DNA of 64,000 nucleotides from Gnetum montanum (GCA_015680685.1 MNCI01014449.1:241956-305955); one strand, 5' to 3'. Counted from the first letter of the stretch, positions 44,701-58,100 are shown. The notes: generated from the sequence alone by a model not told the origin. Made by a program: numbers and translations.

Positions 44701-47700
44701 ATATATTTACTAGCACAATTTCATTGGTTAAATAGGTTGAAGATCTTAAACAAAGAAAGCAAGCAAAGAAGTTGCATCAGCAAGAATTAGAAGGTTTCCT
44801 ATCTGTTTTAAAATCAGCAAAGGAAAAGCCTTTTCATGCCAAACCAACGAAGTGCTCCTGGCAGGCAGATGAGAAAACACAATTTCGGATAGGGTCTCTT
44901 GTAGCTTTTGCTCTTGATGCCTGTAAATCAGATGAACAAACGAGAGCAGCTGCTGAGGTATTTATTTTGGTAAAAATACACACAATTTCAAAATTGTTAT
45001 ATTATGCAAATTTGTGCAATGGACACATGTTATCACCTTTATTATGTTCTGCATTTTTTGAAAATTGATTTTTATTGTTGCAGATACTGAAGGGGTTAGG
45101 ACTACCAAAAACATCATCTTCTGCAATCAAATTGTTGATAGACATTGGTTATTTTCCAGTTCATGTGAATCTGGATCTCATGAAATTTGATGTACCTACT
45201 GAACATTCACGAAATGCTCTGGCTGCTGCTGATGACATATTTAAACATCAACCTCCTGACATTGATGTGGTATCTGGAACACATGATAAAATTTGTAGAA
45301 AGATGTAGAAAAAATTATTGACAGGAGATAGCAATTTGGTTTTGGCCAATATTGTATGTTATGGTAGTAAATGAAATCTTCCTGCTTTTATGTCAGTTGA
45401 TTCGAAAGGATCTTACCAGTTTGAAGGTTTATGCAATTGATGTTGATGAAGCAGACGAGGTATGTTGGACATTACATTGTTTGTATTCAATTTTAAGACT
45501 TGAAAATCTGTCATTTTATTTGGCTATCAATTTTCATGTAATAGTAATTTGTTACTAATTCTGGGCTTTATTTTTAACAGCATTTTACAATAACTTTGAT
45601 TCTGACAGCTTGATGATGCTTTGAGTGCTGATCAATTACCCGATGGCCGTATAAAAGTTTGGATACATGTTGCAGATCCAACACGTTGGGTTGATCATGA
45701 GAGTGTGCTTAACAAGTAGTTTTCCTTTTACAAGTTAGTATCAATTAATTTTTGTGAGATATTTTTTTCTGATGGATTTTTCAATTTATACAGGGAGGCA
45801 AAGTTAAGGGGAACGTCCTTGTTTTTACCAACTACAACATATCCAATGTTTCCTGTAAAGCTTGCAATGGAGAAAATGAGCTTGAAACAGGGCCAGGTTT
45901 GCCCTGCTGTAACTGTTGCTGTTGTCCTTAATCATGATGGAAGGTATTGTATAGAGTGCGCATTTCATTGATTTTTATTTTATCTTTTCTTTTTCTTGGC
46001 TTTTAATGTTTTAGATGTCATCATGAATCTTCATTCAATAGCCTAGTCTGATATAGTTTCATCTTACTGCATATCCTTTTCTGTGTTGGCTATTTTAGCA
46101 TTGCAGAAAGCAGCATTGAAAATTCTTCCATAATTCCTACATATATGATGACATATGATGCAGCGTCAGAATTACTTGCCCTCAATATTAAAGAAGAGTT
46201 TGAGCTAAGTCTTCTCTCTAAAGCAGCAGCCATGCGCTTGAAATGGAGACAAGAACATGTACTTTTTCCTTTTTAAAATCAAACATTTTCTCTTGATTTC
46301 AACTAGCTATATAGTATTTAAGATTGAACGTACTTCCTTCTACTGACTCTTCAATGTGCATTTGAAATGACAAAAAAATTTTGGAATTGGTTGAGCCTCC
46401 TGCAAACTATTTGTTGGAAAAATGAAGACAAATACATAAGTATTATTTGTTGTATTTCCTTTTACGTTTTTAAAAGAATGTTGCATTTTAAATAATGATA
46501 TGAAAAGAAAATTTTGAGGTGTGTAAAGTGATGTGGGGATGTGTTTTATCCCACATGTGTTGGGATTGGGATTTGGTCCTAATGTTTCCTTATAAATAGA
46601 AGGCTTGGGGTAGCCTTTCTATGTGTTTTTTTTTATGTGGAAGCATTGTATTGAGGTTTTACCTTGGAGATGAGAGTTTGAGATCTGAGATATGTTGGAA
46701 TAACAAATTGGGTGATTGGGAAAGCTATAAGGACAACTTGTGTCCTTAAAATTTGAGTAGAATAGAAGGCAGATTAGCATTCTTGTGGAGGTAGGGTAAA
46801 AAGGGCATGGACCACGTAAATCTCTATGTTCTTGTGCTATTTTCTTTTGCTGTTTTCATTTTGTTTTTACAGCAGACGTTTGATGGTGTTTATAGCAGTT
46901 TTTTCATTGATTTACAACGTCTATTTGATCTACTATAGCACGATATTTTCTGCCTTTAACCTTTTATTCAGATCTATAGCATTCTAATAATTTCTCCAAA
47001 GCTTCTCTAGTGTATTTTTAGATCTGATTTGTTGATTGTTTTATTGAAACTATCACTTCTGATTATAACAACTAGTATTGAAGCTAGATCTAAAGAGATG
47101 GAGAGGTTGCAAACAACAGAAATATTGGTAGGAAAGAAGTAGAACGTCTAGAGCATTTTGATAAAGGCCGTTTTAGCACAAAAGGAGTGTCAGGAGGTCC
47201 TAGAACCCTCTCAACTAGCAGGATTGTTGAATGTTGATTGGAGAAAAATTAAGAGTAATGCATTATCTTTCATTCATCTAACCCTAAGCAATGCGATCTT
47301 GGTAGCAATTAAACCTGATATGGATCCACATAATTTGTGGCAAACGTTGAAGAATAGGTTTGATAAAGTATCAAGTTTGAATACTTTTCATATTTATCAG
47401 AAAGTTTTTAGATGCAAGAAGAGATCTAATGTGTCTTTCCAAGATCATTTGGATGAGTTGATGGGAAATTTGAATAAGTTGGAAGAATATTGTTATTCTA
47501 GATTTAGTTAAATCCTATGTTCTGTTGGATTGCTTACCTAATTCCTGGTTTGCAATTGTGCTTTCTATTATTACTTCTATGAGTGTTTCATCTATGACAT
47601 TTGAACAGGTTTTGTTTACCCTTTAGGATTCAGAGGGAAGAGTAGATGAGTCTTTTGGATTTGGAAATGTTCATGTAGTAGAGGAAAGAGGGAGAAGTAG

Positions 47701-50700
47701 GAGACATTTCCCAAATAGGGGGAGAAGCAGGAACAAAGGTGTATCACATGGCAAAACTCAAACTCAAGAGTGTTGGTTCTGTAAGAAGAAAGGTCATTTG
47801 AAGAAGGACTGCTTTGCATGTAAAGCATAGAAAGATAAAGGAAATGAGAATAAGTTGGAAGAAGGAACATTAGAGCTAAATATAGTTGATGAAAATGTTA
47901 GTTTCTTGGTTCAAGAACTATGTACAATGGTGGTAGATGGACGTAGCAGTGACATTTGGTTGATTGACTTGGGTGCCTCCTTTCACATTTGTCCAAATAA
48001 GTCTTGTTTTACATCTTATCACGAAGTTAAATTTAGTCTTGTATATGCTGCTAATGGAAAAGCTTTAAAACTTCTTGGAGTTGGAAGGATAAGTTTGCAA
48101 CAAGCATGGATGCCAAAGGTGACAATAGATAACGTTAAACATGAACCTAAAGTCGCAAAGAAGCTAATTTCAGTTCCATATCTAGATGATTCATGTCTGA
48201 ATTTCATTAGTGGAGGTGGACATTGGAGGATTTCCAAGGAAATCATGACCATTCTGAAAGGAAAGGAGGGCAACTTATATATGTTGATGGCAGATTCATG
48301 CAGCTAGGTTGCAGCAGTTTCTATTGCAGAAAGTTTTGAAGTGTGGCATAGATGTTTTGGACACATTGGCTGGTCAGGCTCAAAGGTACTTCAAAATCAG
48401 TCTCTCATTCTTGTATTTTCTTTTTCCCAAACTGATTGCAAAGATTGTTTAGTTAGACAATTTAGGAGAGTAAACTTCCATAGGGATCTAGATAGTAGAA
48501 AGAAAAATAAGTTAGAATTGGTTTATTTTGATGTTTGTGGTCCTATGACTCCCATTTCTCTTGGTGGATCTATTTATTTTGTAACTTTCATAAATGATTA
48601 TACAAGAAAGGTTTGGGTTTATATGCTGAAATCAAAAGATGAAGTGTTTTCAGTTTTCAAAACATTTGTTGCAAGAGTAGAAAATGAAATAGGTTTGAAA
48701 ATAAATGTTTGCAAACTAATAATAGTGGGGAGTACACTTTTAAAGTATTTGTTGATTTCTGCAACAACAAAGGAATTAGGCACATTCGTACCCCTCTTGG
48801 TACACCATAGGAAAATGGAGTTGCTAAAAGATGCAACAAAACGTTGTTGGATCATGCTAGAACAACGGTTTCAAGTGCTACCCTACCTAAGATGTTTTGG
48901 GGAGAGGCAGTTAAAATTGTAGCATATTTAGTGAACAGGTATCCACATTCTTCAATTGATAATGCTGTTCTAGAAGCTATTTGGAGAGGTAAATACATTT
49001 CATATAGTCATTTAAGAATTTTTGGATGTGAGACATTTATGCATATTCTAAAGGAGAACAAAACTAGGCCGCAAGGTAGGGCTAAATGTTGCATATTTGT
49101 TGGATATGGAAAAGATGATTTAGGATTTAGACTTTGGGATCCTGAATTGAAATGTGTAGTGAAATCAAGGGATGTTAAATTTAGAGAAAACATGATGTTT
49201 AGTGAGCTACAAATGAAAGACAAGGACAACAATGGCTTAGAACTCCTTTTAGGGTGACTAAAGAAGTTGAAAATGATGAAATTCATGGATTTTCCAGATC
49301 TGGAAACATTGAACAGTATGCTAAAATTACATGGCAGCAGCCTGAGAACTCAGGACAACAAGGAGAAAATGGAGGAAAACCAGGAAATGAGGAAGAAGAT
49401 GATGAACAACAAACTGTAGATGTGTCTCATTGGGTTAGAAGGTCAACAAGAGCTACCAGACCTATTGACAGGTACTCTCCCTCGTTGAATTATGTACTTT
49501 ATAGTGATAGTCGTGAACTAGAAACAATGGAGGAAGTCATGACGTGTATTGGTGTTGCAAAGTGGAAGGCAGCTATGAATGATGAATGAGAATCACTCCA
49601 GTAGAACAAAACGTGGGAGTTGGTTTAGTTGCCAAAAGGGAGAAAACCCTTGGAGTGTAAGTGGCTATACAGAATTAAAATAGAGGCCAATGGGAAAAAA
49701 ATGTTTCCAGGCTAGGTTGGTGGTGAAAGGCTATGCACAGAAACCATGCATAGACTTTCAAGAAATTTTTTCTTTGGTGGTAAAACACTCCTCTATACAT
49801 TTAGTGCTATCTTTGGTGGCCTGCATAGACTTAGAATTGGAACAACTTGACATAAAAACAACATTCCTCCATGGAGATTTGGAGGAGGAAATATACATGA
49901 AATAGCTAGAAGGGTATAAAAAACAAGGTTCAGGTCTAGTTTGCAGACTGAAAAAGATCTTACATGGTTTGNGTTTACAAGGAGAGTAAAAGGAAGAAGC
50001 TGTGGCTGAGTCAAGAAGATTACATTGGAAAGGTTCTAAAACATTTCAACATGGAGGATGCAAAACTTGTAAGTACACCTCTTTTAGCACAATTTAATTT
50101 ATCAAAGGAGGATTGTCCAAAGTCAAAGGAGGATTGTCCAAAGTTAAAAGAGGACTTTGAAAAGGTGAAAAATGTCCCATATACTTTTGCTGTTGGGTCA
50201 TTGATGTATGCCATGGTTTGTACATGTCCTGATATTGCTTATGTTGTTGGAGTAGTTAGTAGATTTATGACCAACTATGGGTGGAATCACCGGCTGGCTG
50301 TTAAATGGATTCTAAAATATTTAAAGGGCACAAAAACACATTGCTTGTGTTTTGGAGATGCTAATCTGCACATTGAAGGTTAGTTTGTAATGTGATGTGG
50401 GGATGTGTTTATCCCACATGTGTTAGGATTGGGATTTGGTCCTAATGTTTCCTTATAAATAGAAGGCTTGGGGTAGCCTTTATGTGTGTTTTTTTGATGC
50501 GAAAGCATTGTATTGAGGTTTTACCTTAGAGACAAGAGTCTGAGATTTGTTGAAGTAACAGATTGGGTGCTTGGGAAAGCTATAAGGATGGCTTATGTCC
50601 TTAAGATTTGAGCAGAATAGAAGGAAGATTAGCATTGTTGTGGAGGTAGGGTAAAAAGGGCCTGAACCACGTAAATCTCTTTGTTCTTGTGCTATTTTCT

Positions 50701-53560
50701 TTCGCTGTTTTCATTCTGCTTTTACAGCAAATGTTTGCAGGTGTTTACAGCAGTTTTTTCAGAGATTTACAGCATTTATTTGATCTGCTACAGCGTGACA
50801 TTTTCTGCCTTTAACGTTTTATTCAGATTTACAGCATTCTAATAAATTCTCCATAGCTTCTCTAGTGTATTTTCAGATGTGATCTACTGATTGTTTTATT
50901 GAAACTATCACTTCTGATTATAACATTATTATTCTCAAGAGGAATTCACAATCATTGGGACATCAAGGAAGCCAGTTGTCCATAACATAAATTTTTATAA
51001 GACCTAACACCATAGAGTGTAACCGATAACTTCCAATAGTTTTCTTTTGTTAACAGTATTTTCATCATATGAATTCTCTTTTAACTTCATTCTTGAAAAC
51101 CTTACCTATAGTTAGATATGTTAATTTTGAACAGGTAAAGTAGAAGCTTTTACTAACAATAAAATTTTGGAGTACAATCAGAAATTTTGGAATCTTAGAG
51201 ATGAACCAAGGATCATGATCAATGGTATATTGCATATTCATCCAATTTGAAAATTAAAACAAAAAATTAAAAAGCACAAGAAATTCATGGTCCTGCTTCT
51301 TGCATGACTTATTCCTAAGCATGTTCTGTCAGAGACTTTTGACTTGCCTTCTTTGTTTGAAGATCTACGACTAGACTTTAATAGTGTTATCTTTTAGGGG
51401 ATACATTTAGACATAACACTGAATTAGACGAATCAGAAATTGACCAAAGAATTAATAATGTACGACTTGACGTAATACTCAATTACATGACTCACTCCAA
51501 AAGCTGGTCTGTCTGTGATATCTCCCAAGTATATTGTTACGTACCAGTTTGCCTTTTCTTTTAAGGTTCACAGAATGTTTAACCAAATCTAAATGGGAAA
51601 AGATGGGGGAGAGCTAGTCCTGCTTGGAGTTGGTTATGGCTCATCTTGATTATGACATGTTAGTGCAACATACAAATTTCTAACATTGAATGAGCTTATC
51701 GGTTGGATTGCCAGTTGTATGCACAACTGAGAATTGAACCGGTGACCCCATAACCAAAGGTACTTAATGATTGAACTCGTGACCTCATACAAATTTGTTA
51801 TGTACTTAACGACTAGTGTAATTTAGGTTACAAGTTATTATTCTAGGTTTATGAATTTCTTGGAATTACATGCCATTGTTAATTTTTTAAAAAATATTTA
51901 TAAGTTGTCAAGGCAATGTTTTCTGCAATATCTTTTAAAAAAACAATTAAATCTCAACGAAATGAATTAAATGCTACTATGTTAGCATGGCTGTAGGATT
52001 TGTGATTCTTTCAAGGTCATGTTGTGGCTGAATAATTTTTGATTTGGTTACCATATGCACTTCTAGTGTTGCATTGACACACCAACAATTGAGGCACGGA
52101 TTAAGGTTCATAATCCAGATGATCCAGAGCCTTTGGTCAACTTATATGTTCAAAACCAGTCAGGTCCTGCCATGAGGCTTGTCTCTGAAATGATGATATT
52201 ATGTGGAGAGGCTATTGCGGCCTTTGGATTGAAGAATAATATTCCACTGCCATACCGGGGACAATCCCAGTTAAAACTTCCATCTTCTTCATTATCTTAT
52301 TTACCGGATGGGCCACTCAAAAATTTCACTTCCTTCAGATCAGCACGTCCAGTGTCATTGGACTTCACAAGACCTATTCCACATGGAGGCCTTGGTGTTC
52401 CTGGTTATGTACAGTTCACATCACCTATCAGGCGTTATGTTGATCTTCTTGCACACTACCAGGTAGCAGGATGTTTTCTTATGTTGAATTATGCTACCTG
52501 ATTCTTACAGTGCTTGGTTGCAATTCTTATTGTGAGGTACTTATTTTTATTCCTTGTTATTTAATCAGGTAAAGGCTATTTTACGAGGTCAAAAACCTCC
52601 TTTCTTAAGTGCTCAACTGGAGGGAATGATGCCAATGCTGACAGTGAAAACAAAGAATGCAAAAAGATTATACAATAGCAGTCTCCAATATTGGTTCTTG
52701 GAGTACCTGCGTAGACAGCCAAGGGAAAAGGAATATCGTGCCATGATTTTGAGATTTTTAAAAGATAAAATTGCCTCAATACTGTTCCTTGAGGTCTGTC
52801 TCTGGCTTTCTTTCTCTATTTCTGGTTGTGGTTGTCTTTTCCATGTTAAACTAGTTGAATTCTTGATATCTCATATCTCACACTTTTGTGCATTCTCCAG
52901 ATAGGAGTTCAGGGCACAGTTGATGTATATTCAGGATCTAAGGTTGGTGATGAAATATATGTTAATGTAGAGGAGGCCAATCCTCGACAGGACGTATTGT
53001 TACTAAAAGAAAGAATCAAGGTTAGCTCACCATTTTTTAAAACTTGTGAATGTTTTTTGTTTACACAACTACCAATTTTTAAATTTATAGTACTCTTGAA
53101 GCTGTTGAGTATATTATTTTGGCAGTGACAATACATTAAAAATTTTCCAGCGTGTTCTCTGCATATTTTAATTTAGTGTGGTACTATACACAGGAATTTT
53201 GTAGACAAGATTCCAATGGTATAATATAACTGCAAGATTGTCTGTGTAATTATATTGTAGCGCTGAAGAAAAATTCATGATATTTTTTGATGACTAATTG
53301 TCAATATGTCAACTAATTCTATGGGATGTTCTTTGCGACATTTTATTTTAGTTCACAAAGTTGGAAAGTATAAGACAAATATATCCTCAATTTATGTATG
53401 ATTTTACAGAAAACTGAATTGTACATGAAATTTCAAATTCAGTATCCGGTTTTACACAGAACACCAAACGAAGTAACTAGAAAGGCTGTCTATCTGACTG
53501 TTGTGTGATTTCTGTTATCCTTTCATAATTGTCACAAGTTTTTAACTCTTGTAGGTCTGA
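41747..53560 (+). CDS. RNR1: Ribonuclease II, chloroplastic/mitochondrial (15 exons)
   Basis: A 3'-5' exoribonuclease of the RNR/RNase II family. In plants it trims chloroplast and mitochondrial rRNA precursors and mRNA 3' ends. Exons: 41747-42054, 42535-42694, 43172-43285, 43367-43444, 43572-43703, 44736-44957, 45084-45269, 45397-45459, 45609-45715, 45794-45943, 46099-46258, 52067-52462, 52569-52793, 52901-53020, 53555-53560. All introns are GT-AG, and the joined frame is 808 codons without a stop, the usual plant length (~800). Residues 1-75 are Ser/Arg-rich, fitting an organelle transit peptide. The RNB catalytic Asp cluster AIDVDEADE-LDDALS spans the exon 8/9 border (residues ~413-427). 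FTSPIRRYVDLLAHYQ ends exon 12 (~677-692), and the last ~40 residues form an S1-like fold (VGDEIYVNVEEANPR). The start at 41,747 is the first ATG; MASR six codons in is an alternative. The 2-codon last exon is the weakest call. Intron 11 (5.8 kb) hosts a copia element. Confidence 0.93.
46522..47070 (+). mobile_element. Copia 5' LTR
   Basis: Contains TTATAAATAGAAGG (TATA box, ~46,591) and ends in ATTATAACA. The following ACTAGTATTGAAGC (47,071-47,084) is a degraded initiator-Met tRNA primer site (TGGTATCAGAGC in standard copia). Confidence 0.9.
47101..47850 (+). pseudogene. Copia gag with CCHC zinc knuckle
   Basis: The gag core at 47,158-47,511 has LSNAILVAIKPDMDPHNLW, TLKNRFDKVSSLNTFHIYQK and SFQDHLDELMGNLNKLEEY, a UBN2-type pattern. 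After a frame break comes an Arg/Gly-rich GRSRRHFPNRGRSRNKG, then the zinc knuckle CWFCKKKGHLKKDC at 47,771-47,812. It binds the element RNA in the particle. Stops and a frameshift make it non-functional. Confidence 0.88.
47855..49257 (+). pseudogene. Copia protease and integrase
   Basis: Protease: DIWLIDLGASFHICPNKSC (47,958-48,014), where the expected D-S-G-A is D-L-G-A. GAG-preintegrase: FEVWHRCFGHIGWSG and DCKDCLVRQFRR (48,330-48,470). Integrase: LVYFDVCGPM and GGSIYFVTFINDYTRKVWVY (48,520-48,625). After a frame shift near 48,720-48,850 comes TPQENGVAKR-type text, then DHARTTVSSATLPKMFWGEA and LRIFGCETFMHILKEN (48,844-49,062). The frame ends at 49,257. Confidence 0.88.
49258..50385 (+). 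pseudogene. Copia reverse transcriptase, with deleted core
   Basis: The palm start KARLVVKGYAQK-like segment, then QLDIKTTFLHGDLEEEIYMK and VCRLKKILHGL, lies at 49,690-49,970. From there the text jumps at 49,972 (an N) to SKRKKLWLSQEDYIGKVLKH (49,980-50,040), so the YVDD catalytic segment is absent. It continues through a duplicated KEDCPKSKEDCPKLKEDF (50,105-50,160), YTFAVGSLMYAMVCTCPDIA and WILKYLKGTKTHCLCFGD. It stops in IEG exactly at the 3' LTR, so the RNase H is missing. Confidence 0.88.
50386..50935 (+). mobile_element. Copia 3' LTR
   Basis: Same termini and TATA box as the 5' LTR. No polypurine tract precedes it, since the coding deletion joins directly to the LTR. Confidence 0.9.
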
Positions 53561-55100
53561 TGCATGGACATGAGACCTGCTGAACATGGATCATGTTCTC
53601 TTACAGATTTTTTAAACTGATGTCTTGGCAATGAGGCAGTGTTACTGTTTCTCTCTTCAAGATCATTGAGGTAATTGTCAAGTCATTACTGCTAAAACCA
53701 TTAGCCAAAATACTGCTGCCTTAGCACATTGGGACTTTTAAACAATTCAGTATACAATTTTGTGATATTTTGTTTCAAGATGAATGAACGAACGTTACAT
53801 TATTTTGTGATGTTGTTTTAATGTGTCTTTAAAGTTCATATGTTAAAGTCTTGTACCTTGCTATGTAGTTAGGATTTAAAGTTTTATAAAAGTAAATTAG
53901 GACCAATATGTTAAGTCATGTATGGACAAAATTATAAGATATTTTAGACTTATAAAAAACTTAACGTTTCCTAACCTATAAATATATATAGGCCTATGCT
54001 CTCTTTCTAAAGATTTGCGAAGTTTTGAGTAATGGACGATTGTATGAGCTCCATAAGCATTTGAATTCTCTAATGAATTTCTTTACGATTTTTTTAAAAC
54101 TTGCTAGGATCTCATGTTGGATTAACTGCTTTTAGTCTTGGATAGTTTGTATGATCTTAGATTTATGCTTCATTTCACTCCATTTCAAGTCAGATCAAGT
54201 TTCTCATCTTTTTTCCCCCTTTAAAGCTTTCAAGAATTTTATTAGATCTATGCATTTTATGCAACCTCAACTTGTATTTCCTGATCAAATCCGACATTGT
54301 TGAGGTCAAACGGATGAGATCTTCTTCAGAGCTCAAGCTTTATGCATTGCATTCCTTGTTCGTTGTGTTTCTTCTTGATTGCAACCTCACTGTGAGTTGC
54401 GGTCCTTTCATGGAGTCTCAGAACAAAAATTCCTGAGAATGAAGACTTTCCCCAAGACTAAACTACGAGCTGTAGTCTTTTAGTAGTGTGCATTTGCATT
54501 CAGAATTTGAACATACGACAAGTTGCAGTCACCTCGTGGTAGATCAACCATGACCTTTGGTCCATTTGCGGTCACAAGAATTTTCCAATTTTGAAAATAT
54601 TTCTCCCTTCTTAGACCCTGGGAGTGGAAGAGACAGGTCTTAAGGTGTTGTTTTTGCATTGCAGCCGAACAAGATTTAATATTCAATTAAAAGAAGGAAA
54701 CATATTTGTTTAGTTTTAGAAAAATTCTTTTGATGATGCCTGTTGCTGAAACAGCCACTGCTGTGATAAATACCGCCTGTATGAAAGCTTTTTGACATCA
54801 TGGTCTGTCAATTCTATCTGAATATTGTGATGCAGGGACATAGGTTACTACCATGAATGTGTACTTCATCCCCTATAATGTCGTTCTCAATTTCATCTAC
54901 TCCTTTTCAGAAGAAAGCACAAAACGTGTCCATCAATTCATTTACTGTCTCCTACTAGGGAGGTTAATTGAAGTACCCGAATTGCCACATGGAAAATTTG
55001 ATGAAATTGTTAGAAGAGACTTTTTGAACCAGGATGAACATAGTAAAGGTTTAATGGGTTTCTGATAGAGGAATAGCTGACACTCTGATGGGTTTATCAC
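53561..55100 (+). other. RNR1 3' flank, exon-like stretch at 54,838-55,065
   Basis: Probably 3' UTR and downstream DNA of RNR1. One open stretch (54,853-55,065) reads EESTKRVHQFIYCLLLGRLI, then EVPELPHGKFDEIVRRDFL, and is preceded by a possible TGCAG acceptor at 54,837. I cannot assign it to a family. It might be a spliced 3' UTR exon or a gene remnant. Confidence 0.3.
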
Positions 55101-58100
55101 TGTAGCCCCTAAGCACTCCCTCTCAGCCAAACCTTCTCTTCAAGGGTCTCAGATTGCCCACTTGCGATCCTCAGCTTCCTTTTTCAAAAATTCATCTTCT
55201 GGACCATCATTTGGATTTTAAACCCAATAACCATTATTTAATACATTGAGAGGAATCTTTTTTATTCTATTTTATTCATGTACTGTACAAAGTGAACTTT
55301 TTAAAGTGTTAATGCTGTTCATTCTTAAATATGTCATGATTTATATTATCAGCCTAATGCAGTCATTTACAAACATAGTAAGATAGATTATCCTTAATTT
55401 TTCGAACAGAATTTTCTTAGGTAATGCCATACATCCACAGGATCAACGGATCATCCTCACTATTGTTAGATATAAGTTGTATATACAGTCTAGATTAGCT
55501 TATCCCATTTTATTTGAACGAGGCTATAGGATGATGATGATGATGATGTGCAGTCTAGACTACACAGTTATTTAGCGCTTTCACTTGCGGTTCATTTCTT
55601 GGCTTTCCTATATCAACAGCATTCATTTATAAGCAACTTAAAGGTTTACAATTTTTCAAATAATCAAATTTATTATGAATGTGCGATATATTTAGTAGTT
55701 ATATAATCAACTTAAAGGTTTACATGTGTAGTTATATTTCTGATATTGAAATCTCTAAATTAGAAGTTCCATTGTTATCAGTTACATTTTATGAGGTTGA
55801 TTTGTTCATGACTCTGGGCTAGTTTTACTTGGAGAGGCGTGAAGGCATGATTCCTGCAAATAAAGTCACGTACTGTTTATTTCAGTTTAAAGAATAAATG
55901 GGTTCTCATTACCTAGGAATTGAAACAAGTTGGTAGATCAAGATTCCTTGTGAAGAACAAACACGTAAATTTTGCTGATGTAGCATAATTGATTATGAAT
56001 ATCAAATTTTCTTAAAATATCCTCTTTACAGAGTTATGTTCAAGAAGAACGAGGTATGGTTTCTAATGATATCTTTCGTATCTTCCTACTTTGGCCTTTA
56101 GTACATTACACTGAGGAAATTCTAAATTTATTGAATTCTGACCAGTAGACCCAATTTTCTGTGTAATAATCAATGCCGTTTCAAAATTCTTTGAAAAGGA
56201 CTTTAACATTCCCTCAATGTAACCTACAACAGAAGCCTTGATAAAGAAAAATGGGCATGTGAATACGAACATGATTTTTAGTAGGAGCACAATGCAGAGT
56301 ATGGTTTTGTTGGTCAGTTCAAGCAAGATGTAATATTGGGAATATCCTTGACTCAAGTCTAGATCGGTCATTTATTGCATCGTCTCATTAAGGATATATT
56401 GGTTATCGACAAGGTTTCGCATACTTGGTATTCTAATCCATGACTCCATGAAAACACATTTGAAAGATGTAACTCATTTGCGGTGACTAGGATTTTGTCT
56501 TTGAAAGATAACTCATTTTCTGTTTCAATGGAGCCTTATAGATCTTGAAATTTATTCATATAGTCATTATGGTACTTGATTGTGTTATAAGCTGATTCGT
56601 TTTCTGGAAAACTTTTATTAATAATAAAATTTGAATTTAGAATATATCCTGGAATTTGGTGGAATCTGAGATCAACTAGTACTGGCTATATACTGACGAT
56701 GAAACCATTGTAGTCATAATTTTTTATCATAGGATTATGTTAATGTATTTAGAAGGCTGATGATAGTAACTAAAACATGAATATTTTAAGCTATAAAATA
56801 ATATCTGAACTGCAGCAATAAGCATATCAGAGCTTGATGTCTTTGTTTTTATGTTTGCTGCTTTTCATGCCTTTTATTAAACTACATCAGAGCTTACTAT
56901 GCATTACACTTCATCAGCATTCCTTAGGTGGATTTTATTCTTACCCGATATGTACTATCACATTTTTGGATGTCTTATGAGTGCAGGGTTTTTAACAATG
57001 AAATGCTAGAGTTTTTAACAAGGAAAAGAAAGGATTGAGGATGGTAACTGTTTGGTCCTCATTTTCCAGCCATCGATATGTGTCCCATACTCCGATGCAT
57101 CTTTGGCTGGGTCTGGTTAACACAAATTTCGAACTTGTAAACACGGACAACTACTGACTGGGAGGTCATTTTAGGTATTTATAATGCTATTTTGATATGA
57201 CCTCGGGTAACTTTTTGTAATCCGTTGTGTTACTTTTAATTCATTAATGCTTTGTTGCATCGCATACATAAATGGAGAAATAAACAACGGGCATTTTTAG
57301 AAAGGTAAATGCTAAGGAATGAGATCATTTGTAATACAAAAGCAGTTGCAAGTTAACTTTTAGTTTGCAATTAGGAATTTGTATCGTGGATATGTAAACT
57401 TTGATACGTTGTCCAGAAAAAGAATTTCTTACGTGAAAACATATTTATGATTTCTTAATGAAATCACAAAGTAGTGTTAGTTTCGTTAGTCCCTAAATAA
57501 AGGCCAGGCGCAAAAGCGTGCGTGATTTAAGATATGCTTCTGTTGGGTATGTTAAGGCTCCACTTGAAGATGACGAGTTGGAAAGTCATGTAGGATTAGT
57601 CTATATATGCCTACATTGGAGCTCATGGCCAGGATGAATAAGCAAACTATACAACAACAGCAATGAGTTTGCTAATAAGTATGAAAAAAATAATGATTAG
57701 TCATAGCATAAGTCTATATGCCTACATTATAATCATACACAATACAAATAACAAAGCAAATGGCTAGTATGAATACATATTATAAATAACAAAGAAAATG
57801 AAGTTGTTAACAGATGTGGTTAAAAAATAAATATTAAGATTTTTGTCTAGAATTGATAAAGAGGAGTGAAATAGGTAAGGATATAAGAAATAAGATTGAG
57901 GCAAAGTGGGTAGGAAAATTTTCAAGGGTTGTTATTTTATGTAGTGTTGAATGTTAGGGTTTCAAAAAGAATTTTGCATGAATATTATAATGATAAAAGA
58001 TAAATGGTACAACATAGAGGAAGAATAATAGTGCCTTACATAGTTTGGTCATGTTCAAAAAAGATAAAATAATATGTTACTTAGAAAAGATGGTTGAAGA

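Larger units (their letters stand above)
46522..50935 (+). mobile_element. Ty1/copia retrotransposon in RNR1 intron 11
   Basis: Two ~550-bp LTRs (46,522-47,070 and 50,386-50,935) both begin TGTAA(A/T)GTGATGTGGGG and end CTTCTGATTATAACA. Between them lie gag and parts of pol in the order gag, protease, integrase, RT, which defines copia. It lies in the same direction as RNR1. The LTRs differ by scattered substitutions and small indels, so it is not recent. No clear 5-bp target duplication is seen (GAGGT or TAAAG left, TTATT right), hence some doubt about the exact LTR start (46,522 or 46,529). Two internal deletions removed the RT core and the RNase H. Confidence 0.92.

Noticed and set aside
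54853-55065. Open stretch that could be a further RNR1 exon
   Set aside because: RNR1 reaches its expected length and a stop before it, and the residues do not resemble the RNase C-terminus. Kept only as an exon-like stretch.
56063-56371. Minus-strand frame with DLDLSQGYSQYYILLE, resembling a gypsy RT start
   Set aside because: The following residues do not show the MPFGL or xxDD motifs, and the similarity could be chance.
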